From the NCBI RefSeq assembly GCF_000745185.1, contig NZ_JQNJ01000001.1:1945501-2009500 (forward strand): a stretch of 64,000 nt of DNA, written 5' to 3'. This DNA comes from Muricauda sp. MAR_2010_75 (GTDB taxonomy: Bacteria; Bacteroidota; Bacteroidia; Flavobacteriales; Flavobacteriaceae). The notes below the pieces were generated by a model. It was not told where the DNA came from. It saw only the letters and a list, made by a program, of their open reading frames with translations, and made no database searches. Of the stretch, positions 9,219 to 17,399 are shown piece by piece. How positions within the stretch are numbered: the stretch's first letter is position 1; each line of letters opens with the position of its first letter. Both the position numbers and the translations under genes were made by a program.

Positions 9219-9779
9219 TTGAATAACCGTCCGGAATTTTTGGAAGCAAACGTACGTTTTACGCACCAAGCTTTGGTGGAGCAGAGTAAAGAGGGGAACC
9301 GCAACGCACAATACCAGTTGTATGGATTGTATGTGGATGCCATGTTCAATGTTGCCATGCGTTTGTTGACCATTCGGGAGGATGCGGAGGACATTATCCA
9401 AGAGAGTTTTGTAGAGGCTTTTAAAAAATTGGATTCCTTCAGGTTTGAGAGCACGTTTGGGGCTTGGTTGAAACGGATTGTGATCAACAAGAGCATCAAT
9501 CACCTAAAAACAAAACGTTTGCTGTTCTCTTCCATGGAAAATGAAGGAGAGTTTTTGGAAGAAGAAAAGGAAGCAGAACCTGACCAATTTGAAATTGAAA
9601 AGATAAAAGTTGGTCTAGCACAACTTCCGGAAGGATACCGACAGATCATCACGCTCTACTTGATTGAAGGGTACGATCATGTAGAAATCGGAGAAATTAT
9701 GGGAATTACCACCTCCACCTCAAAATCGCAATATCATCGTGCTAAAAAGAAACTCATTCAAATTGTAAATGAACTATGA
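9219..9779 (+). CDS. ECF-type RNA polymerase sigma factor
   Basis: 186 aa with sigma region 2 (about residues 25-75, including YQLYGLYVDAMFNVAMRLL and EDAEDIIQESFVEAFK) and region 4 (about 128-178, LPEGYRQIITLYLIEGYDHVEIGEIMG). No good ATG precedes region 2. A TTG start at 9219, or TTG at 9240, must be used; 9219 is given. The stop overlaps the next start (ATGA), so it is co-translated with the membrane protein that follows, the usual sigma/anti-sigma layout. Its regulon probably includes its own operon of envelope proteins (inference). Confidence 0.9.
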   Translation: MNNRPEFLEANVRFTHQALVEQSKEGNRNAQYQLYGLYVDAMFNVAMRLLTIREDAEDIIQESFVEAFKKLDSFRFESTFGAWLKRIVINKSINHLKTKRLLFSSMENEGEFLEEEKEAEPDQFEIEKIKVGLAQLPEGYRQIITLYLIEGYDHVEIGEIMGITTSTSKSQYHRAKKKLIQIVNEL

Positions 9780-10321
9780 TGGACAATTTTGAAAAACATA
9801 TTAGGGAAAACAAACAGGCCTTTGATGTTCACAAAGTGGACAAGGACAAATTGTGGCAAGGAATCGCTTCCCAACTGGATGAGAAACCGGAACCTAAGGT
9901 AATTGTGCTTTGGAAATCTAGAAAGCTATGGGCCGCAGCTTCCATTGTTTTGCTATTGGGGCTATCTGTGATGACATTTTTCACCTTGAACAATCCCATC
10001 CAGAAAATGGATGCCTATGCCAATGAGGAGCTCTTGGAAATAGACATGCACTACCAGCATTTGGTATATCAACAGGTACAATTGGTGAAAAACCATCCCA
10101 AATTATCGGCTGATGACAAAGAAGAGTTTCTGTCTTTTATGGACGAACTGGATAGGGAATATCAACAACTAAAATTGGAAATGCGAAATAACTTGGACAA
10201 TGAGCGGGTTTTGGAGGCCATTGTGGCAAATTATAAAAAGCGCATTGAACTGATTGAAAATTTATTGAGACAGATCAATGCGTCCAAAAAAGAAATGGAT
10301 TATGAAGGGTACATTTTATAA
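9776..10321 (+). CDS. membrane-anchored anti-sigma-like protein
   Basis: 181 aa with a cytoplasmic N-terminus of about 45 residues, one membrane helix (AAASIVLLLGLSVMTFF) and a periplasmic, highly charged coiled-coil region rich in Glu/Lys/Leu (about 85-175). No recognised zinc-binding anti-sigma motif is visible. Position directly after an ECF sigma factor with a 4-nt overlap is the main argument for anti-sigma function. It also overlaps the next gene, so the whole block is translationally coupled. What it senses is unknown. Confidence 0.6.
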   Translation: MMDNFEKHIRENKQAFDVHKVDKDKLWQGIASQLDEKPEPKVIVLWKSRKLWAAASIVLLLGLSVMTFFTLNNPIQKMDAYANEELLEIDMHYQHLVYQQVQLVKNHPKLSADDKEEFLSFMDELDREYQQLKLEMRNNLDNERVLEAIVANYKKRIELIENLLRQINASKKEMDYEGYIL

Positions 10322-11390
10322 AAACACATGGGCGACAGTGGGTCTGTTGCTGTGTACTTTGACGGTCTTTGCTCAAAGTGAGCGGAGCAAGCGATGGGAC
10401 AAGACTTATGATCTTTCTCCTACGGGCAAGGTCCATATAGAAAACAAGTATGGGAATGTGACCATTAATGGATGGGAAAGAAACCAAGTAAAGGTTTCCA
10501 TCTCAATTGAAGTGAACCACAGGAAGGATGAAAGCGCTGAGAAATTGTTGGATCGGATTCAACCCAAAGCTGTTCAAGCGGGTAATTTCATCCAGTTTAT
10601 TTCGGAAATCAAGGACCGCGATGCCAATATTTTTGCGAAATATTTTAGCAAGGCCAATCCGTTTGATTTTGACAAGTCCAACGTACAGATTGATTATGAG
10701 GTGTACCTACCCGTCAATGCCGAGCTCAACATCACCAATAAGTTTGGGGACATCATCATAGATTCCTGGAAGGGGGATTTGGAAACCGATGTACAACATG
10801 GTGATATCTACATTAATGGAAACATCTCAACGGCTAAAGTGGACATGCGTTTTGGAAAGTTCCATGCCCGAAATCTGGGCTATGGAAACATAAAGATGGA
10901 CAACGGAACCATAGATGTGGAAAGTGCCCAAAAGTTGAAAATAATAAGTAGTGGCAGTGATATTCGGTTAGGGGCAATTTCAGACTTGGAACTCTACTCC
11001 AGTAAGGATGAGGTAGAACTGGAGTCGATTGATGCATTACGCGGCGATTTTAAATTCTCGAATGCGGACATTGCCAGTGTAACAAATGAGTTGTTCCTCA
11101 CACTAAGGATAGCGGAGGTGGACATTCAAAAGATAGTGAAACCCGACGCAGACATCAATATTGTGCAGGAATCCTCTGAAATCAATATAAATATTACAGG
11201 CTTGGCATTTGATTTTAAGGCCACTTTGGAACAAGGACTTTTGCGGGTTCCAAAGACCTTTGCCAACATCAACACCCATGTTACCAATGAAGGGAGCAAA
11301 ATCAGGGATATTACGGCCAAGTATGGAACGGGTAATCGGGGGAGTTTTTCCATCAATGGAATCAAAGGGGTGATTGTGCTGACGGATTGA
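10302..11390 (+). CDS. DUF4097-family beta-strand repeat envelope protein
   Basis: About 362 aa with a signal peptide ending at VFAQ. The body is a run of short beta-strand turns (GKVHIENKYGNVTINGWERN, NITNKFGDIIIDSWKGDLE, HGDIYINGN), the right-handed parallel helix pattern of DUF4097/DUF4098 putative adhesins. ATG at 10302 is chosen for the signal peptide; an upstream in-frame ATG at 10278 adds eight basic residues. It overlaps the anti-sigma-like gene by 20 nt. Members commonly sit beside ECF sigma/anti-sigma pairs and are thought to respond to envelope state; no biochemical role is established. Confidence 0.8.
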   Translation: MKGTFYKNTWATVGLLLCTLTVFAQSERSKRWDKTYDLSPTGKVHIENKYGNVTINGWERNQVKVSISIEVNHRKDESAEKLLDRIQPKAVQAGNFIQFISEIKDRDANIFAKYFSKANPFDFDKSNVQIDYEVYLPVNAELNITNKFGDIIIDSWKGDLETDVQHGDIYINGNISTAKVDMRFGKFHARNLGYGNIKMDNGTIDVESAQKLKIISSGSDIRLGAISDLELYSSKDEVELESIDALRGDFKFSNADIASVTNELFLTLRIAEVDIQKIVKPDADINIVQESSEININITGLAFDFKATLEQGLLRVPKTFANINTHVTNEGSKIRDITAKYGTGNRGSFSINGIKGVIVLTD

Positions 11391-11457
11391 TTTTTTATAA
11401 AAAATCAGAAAAAAATTAATTCCAGTGCAACCCTTTCAAATTTTGAATGTCTTTAGA

Positions 11458-12138
11458 ATGAAAATCAAAAAACGAAAAATGATACAACTCAAACCTTTAC
11501 TTCCGCTATTGTTATTTGGGTGTTTGGCGTGGGGCCAGCAAACACAGGACAATACGGATTACATTGAATTTAATGACCGTAAGAATGTAGTGCACGGTGT
11601 ATACTTGGGCCTTACCACATATTACGGGGAAATGAGGGGCAAATCTACCTATTTAGGAGGCCTCAAAGTAGCCTACGTGGCCAACCGACAGTTCGAGGTT
11701 GGTTTTTCCGGGGTTTTTCTGTACTCCGAACAAGACAATCCAAGAACGCTAAATGAGGACTTGATTGGGGGCTACGGAGGAATACATTTGGAGCCCATTC
11801 TTTTTAGCAAGTCAACAGTTAACCTTTCTTTTCCCTTATTGATCGGAGCAGGGGGAGTGGGTTATTTGGCCAATAACTTTGACGATCCAGTGGACGATCC
11901 CAATGAGGATGATATTTATGCCGTTTTTGTGGCAGAACCCGGGGTGAGTTTACTTTTCAACATATCCAGATATTTGCAACTGGAAGCAGGCGTAAAATAC
12001 CGCTTTTCAAGCAGGCTGGAATTGGAAGATAGTCCGTTGCGAAACATTAATGGGTTTTCGGGTGGAATTGGGCTAAAAGTAGGTGTGTTCAACATGGGAA
12101 GGAATCGGTATAAAAAACATTTGAACAATGGCCTTTAA
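11458..12138 (+). CDS. predicted outer-membrane beta-barrel protein
   Basis: About 226 aa. A signal peptide (LLPLLLFGCLAWG) precedes alternating hydrophobic strands with glycine/aromatic-rich turns (VVHGVYLGLTTYYGEMRG, EVGFSGVFLYSEQDNP, LQLEAGVKYRFSS, GFSGGIGLKVGVF), as in small 8-stranded porin-like proteins. ATG at 11458 is used rather than an upstream in-frame GTG at 11425. It follows the DUF4097 gene by 67 nt and is probably in the same regulon. No specific family name is recognised. Confidence 0.7.
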   Translation: MKIKKRKMIQLKPLLPLLLFGCLAWGQQTQDNTDYIEFNDRKNVVHGVYLGLTTYYGEMRGKSTYLGGLKVAYVANRQFEVGFSGVFLYSEQDNPRTLNEDLIGGYGGIHLEPILFSKSTVNLSFPLLIGAGGVGYLANNFDDPVDDPNEDDIYAVFVAEPGVSLLFNISRYLQLEAGVKYRFSSRLELEDSPLRNINGFSGGIGLKVGVFNMGRNRYKKHLNNGL

Positions 12139-12307
12139 ATCAAAAAACGAACAGTCAATCAATAAAGGAATCCTGGCCAGTCATGTCTTCACCCAAAATG
12201 GGACCGTATTTTTAAGAAGTGCCGAAGCCGTGGAAATGGACGAATGGTCTGCCATTAATTTTCATTGGATGCCCGTATTGCAATTGGAACGGGAATTGGG
12301 TTCCTAA
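12128..12307 (+). CDS. possible 59-residue protein, unknown
   Basis: An open frame starts 11 nt inside the end of the beta-barrel gene and ends 29 nt before the GIN-domain lipoprotein. The peptide begins MAFKSKNEQSINKG and ends LERELGS. No signal peptide, membrane segment or known motif is seen. It would fill the otherwise empty gap and be translationally coupled. It could also be a chance ORF in an intergenic region. Confidence 0.3.
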   Translation: MAFKSKNEQSINKGILASHVFTQNGTVFLRSAEAVEMDEWSAINFHWMPVLQLERELGS

Positions 12308-12336
12308 CAATTATTTTACATCAAAAAACGAATAGC

Positions 12337-13170
12337 ATGAAAACTTTTAAACATGCCTTTGTCGCCTTGGCGATGGGGTTAGTGGCAACTTCATGTGTAC
12401 AGGAAACGGTTTGGGTTTCCGAGGAAGTATCCACAAGAAACTACGATTTTGAAAATATTACCGCACTACAGGTAGCAACGGATTTTAATGCCTATGTCAC
12501 TTTTTCGGAAACGGAGGAGCGCGTGGAAATTAAGGCCAATGACAATCTTTTCAACAGAATGGATGTGTACATGGAAGGAAACAAATTGGTCGTGAAGTTG
12601 GAAAACAACATAAGGGTCAAGGGTAGGGAGACCTTGAACCTTTACATCACCACAAGCAATATTTCATGGTTCAAGGCGTCTTCGGATGCCGCGATATTCT
12701 TGGAAAGCCCACTTCATTCGAGCAGTGTTTATATTGACTTGAGTTCTGATGGGCACTTTATAGGGGATATTGTGGCTGATGATTTTGAACTTCGGGCAGA
12801 GTCGGATAGTGACGCGGAACTCTATCTAGAAACTACAAATGCGTACTTTGATCTATCGTCAAGTGCTTATCTGGATGGCGAAGCTACTATTGAAAATGCC
12901 ATAGTTCGACTTTCCGCTGATGCTACAATGGATTTAGTAGGTGATGTAGATCACATGGATACTGCATTATCCTCGGATGCCGAGTTGAAAGGATATGGGC
13001 TACATGTAAATGACCTTGAGGTTGAACTCTCCTCCGATGCTGAGGCCTATTTAACGGTTTTTGAGACTATTGATGTAGTTGCGAGTTCAGATGGTAGGCT
13101 GTACTATAAAGGTGATGCCCAAATAGTGCGGCAGGTTTTATCCAGTGGGGGTAAGGTCATTAAAAAGTAA
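12337..13170 (+). CDS. GIN-domain (DUF2807-like) auto-transporter adhesin lipoprotein
   Basis: 277 aa. ATG at 12337 opens a lipoprotein signal (FVALAMGLVATSC). The body has the head-GIN pattern: ITALQVATDFNAYVTFSETEERVEIKANDN and then repeated short strands with SSDA motifs (SSDAAIFLES, SSDGHFIGDI, SSDAELKGYG, SSDAEAYLTV), typical of a parallel beta-helix built on SDA turns. It is the last member of the sigma-factor cluster. Surface structural or adhesive function is inferred from the family. Confidence 0.8.
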   Translation: MKTFKHAFVALAMGLVATSCVQETVWVSEEVSTRNYDFENITALQVATDFNAYVTFSETEERVEIKANDNLFNRMDVYMEGNKLVVKLENNIRVKGRETLNLYITTSNISWFKASSDAAIFLESPLHSSSVYIDLSSDGHFIGDIVADDFELRAESDSDAELYLETTNAYFDLSSSAYLDGEATIENAIVRLSADATMDLVGDVDHMDTALSSDAELKGYGLHVNDLEVELSSDAEAYLTVFETIDVVASSDGRLYYKGDAQIVRQVLSSGGKVIKK

Positions 13171-13252
13171 AGGCATCGTTTTAATGATTCCTTAAAGAAT
13201 GGGATAGCTTGCCTGAAAACCAATACCTTTGAAGGAGCAAAAGCAAAATTCC

Positions 13253-13849
13253 ATGGAAAAGAATGAGCTCTATCCGATTTTTTTAAAGGTATCCAATTTG
13301 AATGTGCTCATTGTTGGCGGAGGCAATGTAGGTTTGGAAAAGTTGACCTTTTTGCTGAAATCCAGCCCCAATGCCCAAGTACAAATGGTGGCCCCTGAGT
13401 TTCTGCCGGAAACCTTGGCGTTGGCCCAAAAGCACTCCGCCGAAATCACGTATGCTGAATATCAAGAAAGCTTTTTAAAGGGGAAGCATATTGTAGTAGC
13501 CTGCACGGACAAGGTGGAGGTTAATGAGCAAGTATACCATGATTGTCGTGAACGTAGTATTTTAGTAAACGTTGCTGATAATCCTCCGTACTGTGATTTT
13601 TACATGGGTGGAATTGTGACCAAGGGAAATGTAAAAGTAGCCATATCCACAAATGGAAAATCACCGACCACAGCCAAGCGACTCCGACAGTTTTTTGAGG
13701 ATGTTCTTCCGGAGAATATAGATGATTTGGTGAAAAACCTAAATACCTATCGGGATACACTCAAAGGCAATTTTGAAGAAAAGGTGGAAGCCTTGAATGA
13801 ATTTACAAAAGGGCTACTGGATTCAAAATCCAAAAAAGACGAGCAATAG
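13253..13849 (+). CDS. precorrin-2 dehydrogenase / sirohydrochlorin ferrochelatase (siroheme synthase N-domain)
   Basis: 198 aa. Oxidises precorrin-2 with NAD and inserts iron to make siroheme, the cofactor of assimilatory sulfite and nitrite reductases. The Rossmann dinucleotide motif is at the N-terminus (VLIVGGGNVGLEKLTFLL), and the conserved stretch VNVADNPPYCDFYMGGIVTKGNVKVAISTNGKSP (shown here as its key words) matches the Met8/CysG-N family. ATG at 13253 with AAGGAG about 17 nt upstream is preferred to an upstream in-frame TTG. No methyltransferase domain is fused, so a separate CobA-type enzyme is expected elsewhere. Confidence 0.9.
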   Translation: MEKNELYPIFLKVSNLNVLIVGGGNVGLEKLTFLLKSSPNAQVQMVAPEFLPETLALAQKHSAEITYAEYQESFLKGKHIVVACTDKVEVNEQVYHDCRERSILVNVADNPPYCDFYMGGIVTKGNVKVAISTNGKSPTTAKRLRQFFEDVLPENIDDLVKNLNTYRDTLKGNFEEKVEALNEFTKGLLDSKSKKDEQ

Positions 13850-13873
13850 ACCTATTTTTTTGAATTGGAAATT

Positions 13874-14626
13874 TTACAAACGTTTCATGGCATAGATAAG
13901 GTCGTCTTTTTTTCTTGGAGAAATGCTTACATGCATATCATTGCTCATGATGATATACCCACCATCTGACTTTATGTATTTTTTTACTTCGTTCAGGTTG
14001 ATCAGATAGCTGTTGTGCACTCGCATAAATTGTTGATCGGCCAATAGATTTTCATATTCTTTTAAGTGCTTGCTCACCAGCAATGTGCTATTGTTCTTGA
14101 GAACAAAACAGGTATAGGAACCATCGGCTTTGCAAAGGATAATGTCTTCAATGGCAATAAATTCCATCCCGGCGGTGGTGGCAAGACAGATTTTTTCCTG
14201 TTTGTTGGTCCCGCTGGACAGACTTTGCATAAGCGTATCTATCTGTTGGCGATAGACGTTGGTGTCCATTCGGGTTCTGGCTTTTTCAACGGCATCTTGT
14301 AATTCATCCAGATCTACAGGTTTTAATAGATAGTCCAAAGAACTGAACTTTATGGCTTTAATGGCATATTTTTCAAAGGCTGTTGTAAATATGATTTCAA
14401 AACTGGGCTCCTTTATTTGCTCCAGAACATCGAACCCTAAGCCGGGCTGCAATTCAATATCCAGAAAAACAACGTCTGGGCTATAAATGGAAAGTACTTT
14501 AACAGCTTCTTTTACAGAACTGGCGGTGGCAATTACTTTGACATCTTGACAAAACTCTTCAAGCATGGACCGTAGAGTTTCCCTACTATGCTTTTCGTCT
14601 TCTATGATTACTACTTTCAAAATCAT
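13874..14626 (-). CDS. LytTR-family response regulator
   Basis: 250 aa. The receiver domain (1-120) has the phospho-acceptor Asp56 (DVVFLDIELQPG) and the acidic pocket IIEDE near the start. The LytTR DNA-binding domain is at about 140-250 (FMRVHNSYLINLNEVKKY, ISPRKKDDLI). It converges on the siroheme gene with a 24-nt gap. No sensor histidine kinase is adjacent, so it is an orphan in this window. A perfect 20-bp palindrome lies 62 nt upstream of its start, a possible control site. Confidence 0.93.
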   Translation of the reverse strand: MILKVVIIEDEKHSRETLRSMLEEFCQDVKVIATASSVKEAVKVLSIYSPDVVFLDIELQPGLGFDVLEQIKEPSFEIIFTTAFEKYAIKAIKFSSLDYLLKPVDLDELQDAVEKARTRMDTNVYRQQIDTLMQSLSSGTNKQEKICLATTAGMEFIAIEDIILCKADGSYTCFVLKNNSTLLVSKHLKEYENLLADQQFMRVHNSYLINLNEVKKYIKSDGGYIIMSNDMHVSISPRKKDDLIYAMKRL

Positions 14627-14688
14627 GTGGTTGTTTTTTGATGGGTTATTAATTTTGTGGTAATTCTCATTTCAAGTGATTTTTCGGT

Positions 14689-14708
14689 TGACACCAAATT
14701 TGGTGTCA
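14689..14708. promoter_or_regulatory. perfect 20-bp palindrome upstream of the LytTR regulator
   Basis: TGACACCAAATTTGGTGTCA is perfectly self-complementary and lies 62 nt upstream of the regulator start, in non-coding DNA. This is the form of a homodimer binding site. LytTR proteins normally bind direct repeats, so the binder may be another regulator. A separate direct repeat of TGTATGCATC is found at 14777-14786 and 14794-14803. Confidence 0.5.
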
Positions 14709-14776
14709 TCCTTGTATTTCCTTTGGGCCATTGTTGGTCGGATAAACATTGTAAGCTTTGTAGGGGGGTTGTTTAT

Positions 14777-14803
14777 TGTATGCATCCCAACACTGTATGC
14801 ATC
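14777..14803. repeat. direct repeat TGTATGCATC, 17-nt spacing
   Basis: Two identical 10-mers start at 14777 and 14794. They lie about 150-180 nt upstream of the LytTR regulator. Direct repeats are the usual binding arrangement of LytTR proteins, though the spacing (17 rather than about 21) and sequence do not match the published consensus as I remember it. The rest of 14627-15495 contains no gene I can support. Confidence 0.35.
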
Positions 14804-15495
14804 AACATTACAAATGTTATACTTCATACCTGCTCCAAGCGGCATCATATAAGTTAAATCCAAAAAAAGGATAATGACTCCTAAAACCATTTCACGCAAC
14901 AATGAAGTATTTTTCTTATAAAATTTGAAAGAATAGTATTTTTTTATATTTTTAGACTAAGAGAAATATTCCTGTCTTCTTATATTGGCATCTGTACTTT
15001 GTCCTCATTGCTGAAAAAAGCAATCAGATTAAGTTATGGAAATTTTTCCATTTGCGGTCAATTAATAGTCTTTCCAAAAGATTTTCAGTAGTTACTTATA
15101 GGGTCGTTACCGGTAATAATTAAATTGTTTTACTGGAATAAATCATTCTATGTAAGTCAAATACAGACATGATTGGTATAGGCTGCATGACTTGGCATTA
15201 TCTAACAGCAATTGGTGTCCTGTAGGGATTTGGGGGAGGGAAGGGTGCGTTATGCCTTAGAAATACTGGATTAATTTGGATAAATTATGGAGAGGTTGTC
15301 ATGATATAGAGGTTTTTGATTGAAATGAACATTATTAAAATAGATATAACTCACCACTTTCTTTTCTTAATATTACCGTGCGCAGCATAACCCCATACTA
15401 GCTATCAGCGTTACTAAAAAGATACTCATGGTGAGTTGTTTTTTGCAGTGTGGATGTGCAAGTTTGATTTGATCCAAAAGAAAAGTATAGATGTT

Positions 15496-15570
15496 GGGCT
15501 GCACTATCTTCATCGCCAGAACTGAAGATAATGACATGGTTGTCTGTGTGCAGCCCTATAGTTTTTTTTC
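15496..15570 (+). ncRNA. candidate small RNA 3' end / strong hairpin terminator in a 1.1-kb gene-free region
   Basis: The left arm 15496-15512 is continuous (GGGCTGCAC then TATCTTCA). It pairs with TGAAGATA (15523-15530) and GTGCAGCCC (15548-15556), leaving a 17-nt internal bulge. An eight-T run follows within a few bases (TATAGTTTTTTTTCG). The layout is a structured RNA ending in an intrinsic terminator on the plus strand, with no protein gene upstream for 870 nt. 15571-15766 holds nothing else recognisable. Confidence 0.45.
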
Positions 15571-15766
15571 GTTTTGACTTCATTTATGCACTTTATTTTG
15601 AATAAAACTACTTGGGTTCGTCTTAACTTATTGGGGTAAGTTGACGTAAATGGGTTTTGGGTTTATAAATTGCCTTTATGGGTTTATGGAAATTTTATAA
15701 AAAGTGAGACCCTTTTCAGGAATCCCACTTTTTACGTACATGAACACTAAAATTTCAACAAGTAGG

Positions 15767-16435
15767 TTAAGCGGTGGAACATAACTTTTGATCTTGAGAT
15801 TCCAGCGAAGGCACTTTAACTTTTTGTTCTTTCCTTTTGGGCATTGGGGCTACAAAATGTCCCTTAAAGTCTATTGCTGCTATATTGCTGAAATACCCTA
15901 GAATATCTTCATAATCATTGATGTTGATACCTGCCTTTATAAGACCTTTATGTATGGGAGATTTGTTTGGTTTTGCTCCCCAGTCACCATAAATCCTTTT
16001 ATCCCGTGATTTTATGATAAGTATTTTCAGTTTGCTCAGATGCCAGGCTGGAATGTAAAAGTTGGAAACCCCATCACTAAGAGATTTGAATGTGACATAT
16101 ACTTTTCCAACATTTTTATACACGCTTGCGGAATACCCTAAAATGCCATTATTAAATGGAAGTTTTAGGCAGGTATCTTCGGACTCTAAATAAAAAAGAA
16201 TTGGATTATTGTATAGTACCTCCTCTGTAATTTGTGGAACATCAATTGTAAACGACCAACCTGGTAGCTGGTGCGTTATATCAAAGGATAACAGTTCTAC
16301 AGTATTGCACGGCAATGGCCCGGAATGCGCACTATCATTTTCCGTTGCGGAAGATGATCTATTAAAAAGATAAATGGGGTATCCTATAATTATTGCTGCA
16401 CAAACCAACGTCCATATAATCGTAAACAGTTGCAT
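15767..16435 (-). CDS. hypothetical membrane-anchored protein
   Basis: 222 aa. A hydrophobic N-terminal helix (TIIWTLVCAAIIIGYPIYLF) is followed by a soluble, probably periplasmic domain of mixed beta-strand character (GWSFTIDVPQITEEVLYNNPILFYL). A basic C-terminal tail (MPKRKEQKVKV) ends the protein. No known family is recognised. It is isolated, with 300 nt of non-coding DNA upstream (16436-16735), in which I see nothing. Confidence 0.6.
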   Translation of the reverse strand: MQLFTIIWTLVCAAIIIGYPIYLFNRSSSATENDSAHSGPLPCNTVELLSFDITHQLPGWSFTIDVPQITEEVLYNNPILFYLESEDTCLKLPFNNGILGYSASVYKNVGKVYVTFKSLSDGVSNFYIPAWHLSKLKILIIKSRDKRIYGDWGAKPNKSPIHKGLIKAGININDYEDILGYFSNIAAIDFKGHFVAPMPKRKEQKVKVPSLESQDQKLCSTA

Positions 16436-16735
16436 AATTCTTTTTTTATTTGGAAACTTTGGGAACGTTTAAACCTAGCAACAAGTAACAAATTGTAGGA
16501 CGATATTTGGTCAAGGAATGGATGGATGGGCATTCTCAATTGACAAATAATTTCCATGCGATAAAGTGCGTGTTTTTATAGATTAAGTGCACATATTGGT
16601 AATTTTTATTCTAATCCAAGCCATTTTAGGATTCAGGATATCCCCATTTAAAATCAACTGGCTTGTTGTTTACCTTTTAAGTATTGAGCACGTAAAAAAC
16701 AGGCCAATCCAACTAGTTGTAGATATATTTGATTT

Positions 16736-17128
16736 TCATGTTTCTATATCTGAATTTTCATCTGAATGTTCCAATTGCCCAACAACGTTCATCACATCAT
16801 AATTGGCAATTTTTCTTGAACTGTAGTTCCTTTTTATATGGTTTAAATAAGTGTGTATCTCCAAAGTATAGTAGTTCTCAAGTTCAAATATGGAATTGGG
16901 GTCATCGGTAATTTCAGAGTTTTTCTCTGTTTTATGTTTGCCAAATGACCTAGCATTGTAAACAATCTTGTAGTGGTTTTTTTCTTTATCCATCCATTCA
17001 ATGGTAACCTCTATAAAATCGTCCATTCGCTCCCTTAACCGGTATGTTGCCTTTTTAGGGATATTTCCTTGTTCGTATTCAGATTTTACTAAATCCAAAA
17101 TCCATTTTTCAAGAAAGCTTTCTCTCAT
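16736..17128 (-). CDS. hypothetical protein, 130 aa
   Basis: A soluble, charged protein (many Glu/Lys/Asn) with an acidic C-terminus (LEHSDENSDIET). There is no signal peptide, membrane helix or motif I recognise. Coding character is suggested by its length and balanced composition in an AT-rich stretch. Nothing recognisable lies in the 271 nt between it and the hydrolase gene (17129-17399). Confidence 0.5.
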   Translation of the reverse strand: MRESFLEKWILDLVKSEYEQGNIPKKATYRLRERMDDFIEVTIEWMDKEKNHYKIVYNARSFGKHKTEKNSEITDDPNSIFELENYYTLEIHTYLNHIKRNYSSRKIANYDVMNVVGQLEHSDENSDIET

Positions 17129-17399
17129 TTCAATTATTGTTTAGGTATTCTGATTCTATCCCTTAATGGGACTTATACTTTTTTTGTTTTGAGGATGAAG
17201 GTTTTGAGTTCCCAAACTGCATTAAAGAATGACCTAGATGTTTTTAAGGACATTAACTTTCTCATGGACAGTTTTGGCGCTTTGGGCCTTGTGGTTCTTG
17301 GGAACTTTTGTAGAAGGTTGATGTGTATTGTTCCTTATGGGGCAATAGGAAACAATGCTAGATATTGTCCATGAAATTTTTTTGATTATTTGATAGAGG

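Noticed and set aside
14657..14902. Two overlapping ORFs on opposite strands upstream of the LytTR gene
   Set aside because: They cover the palindrome and direct repeat, have unlikely composition and no homologous-looking motif.
15398..15583. 61-codon minus-strand ORF
   Set aside because: It lies across the strong hairpin and T-run, which explains the region better.
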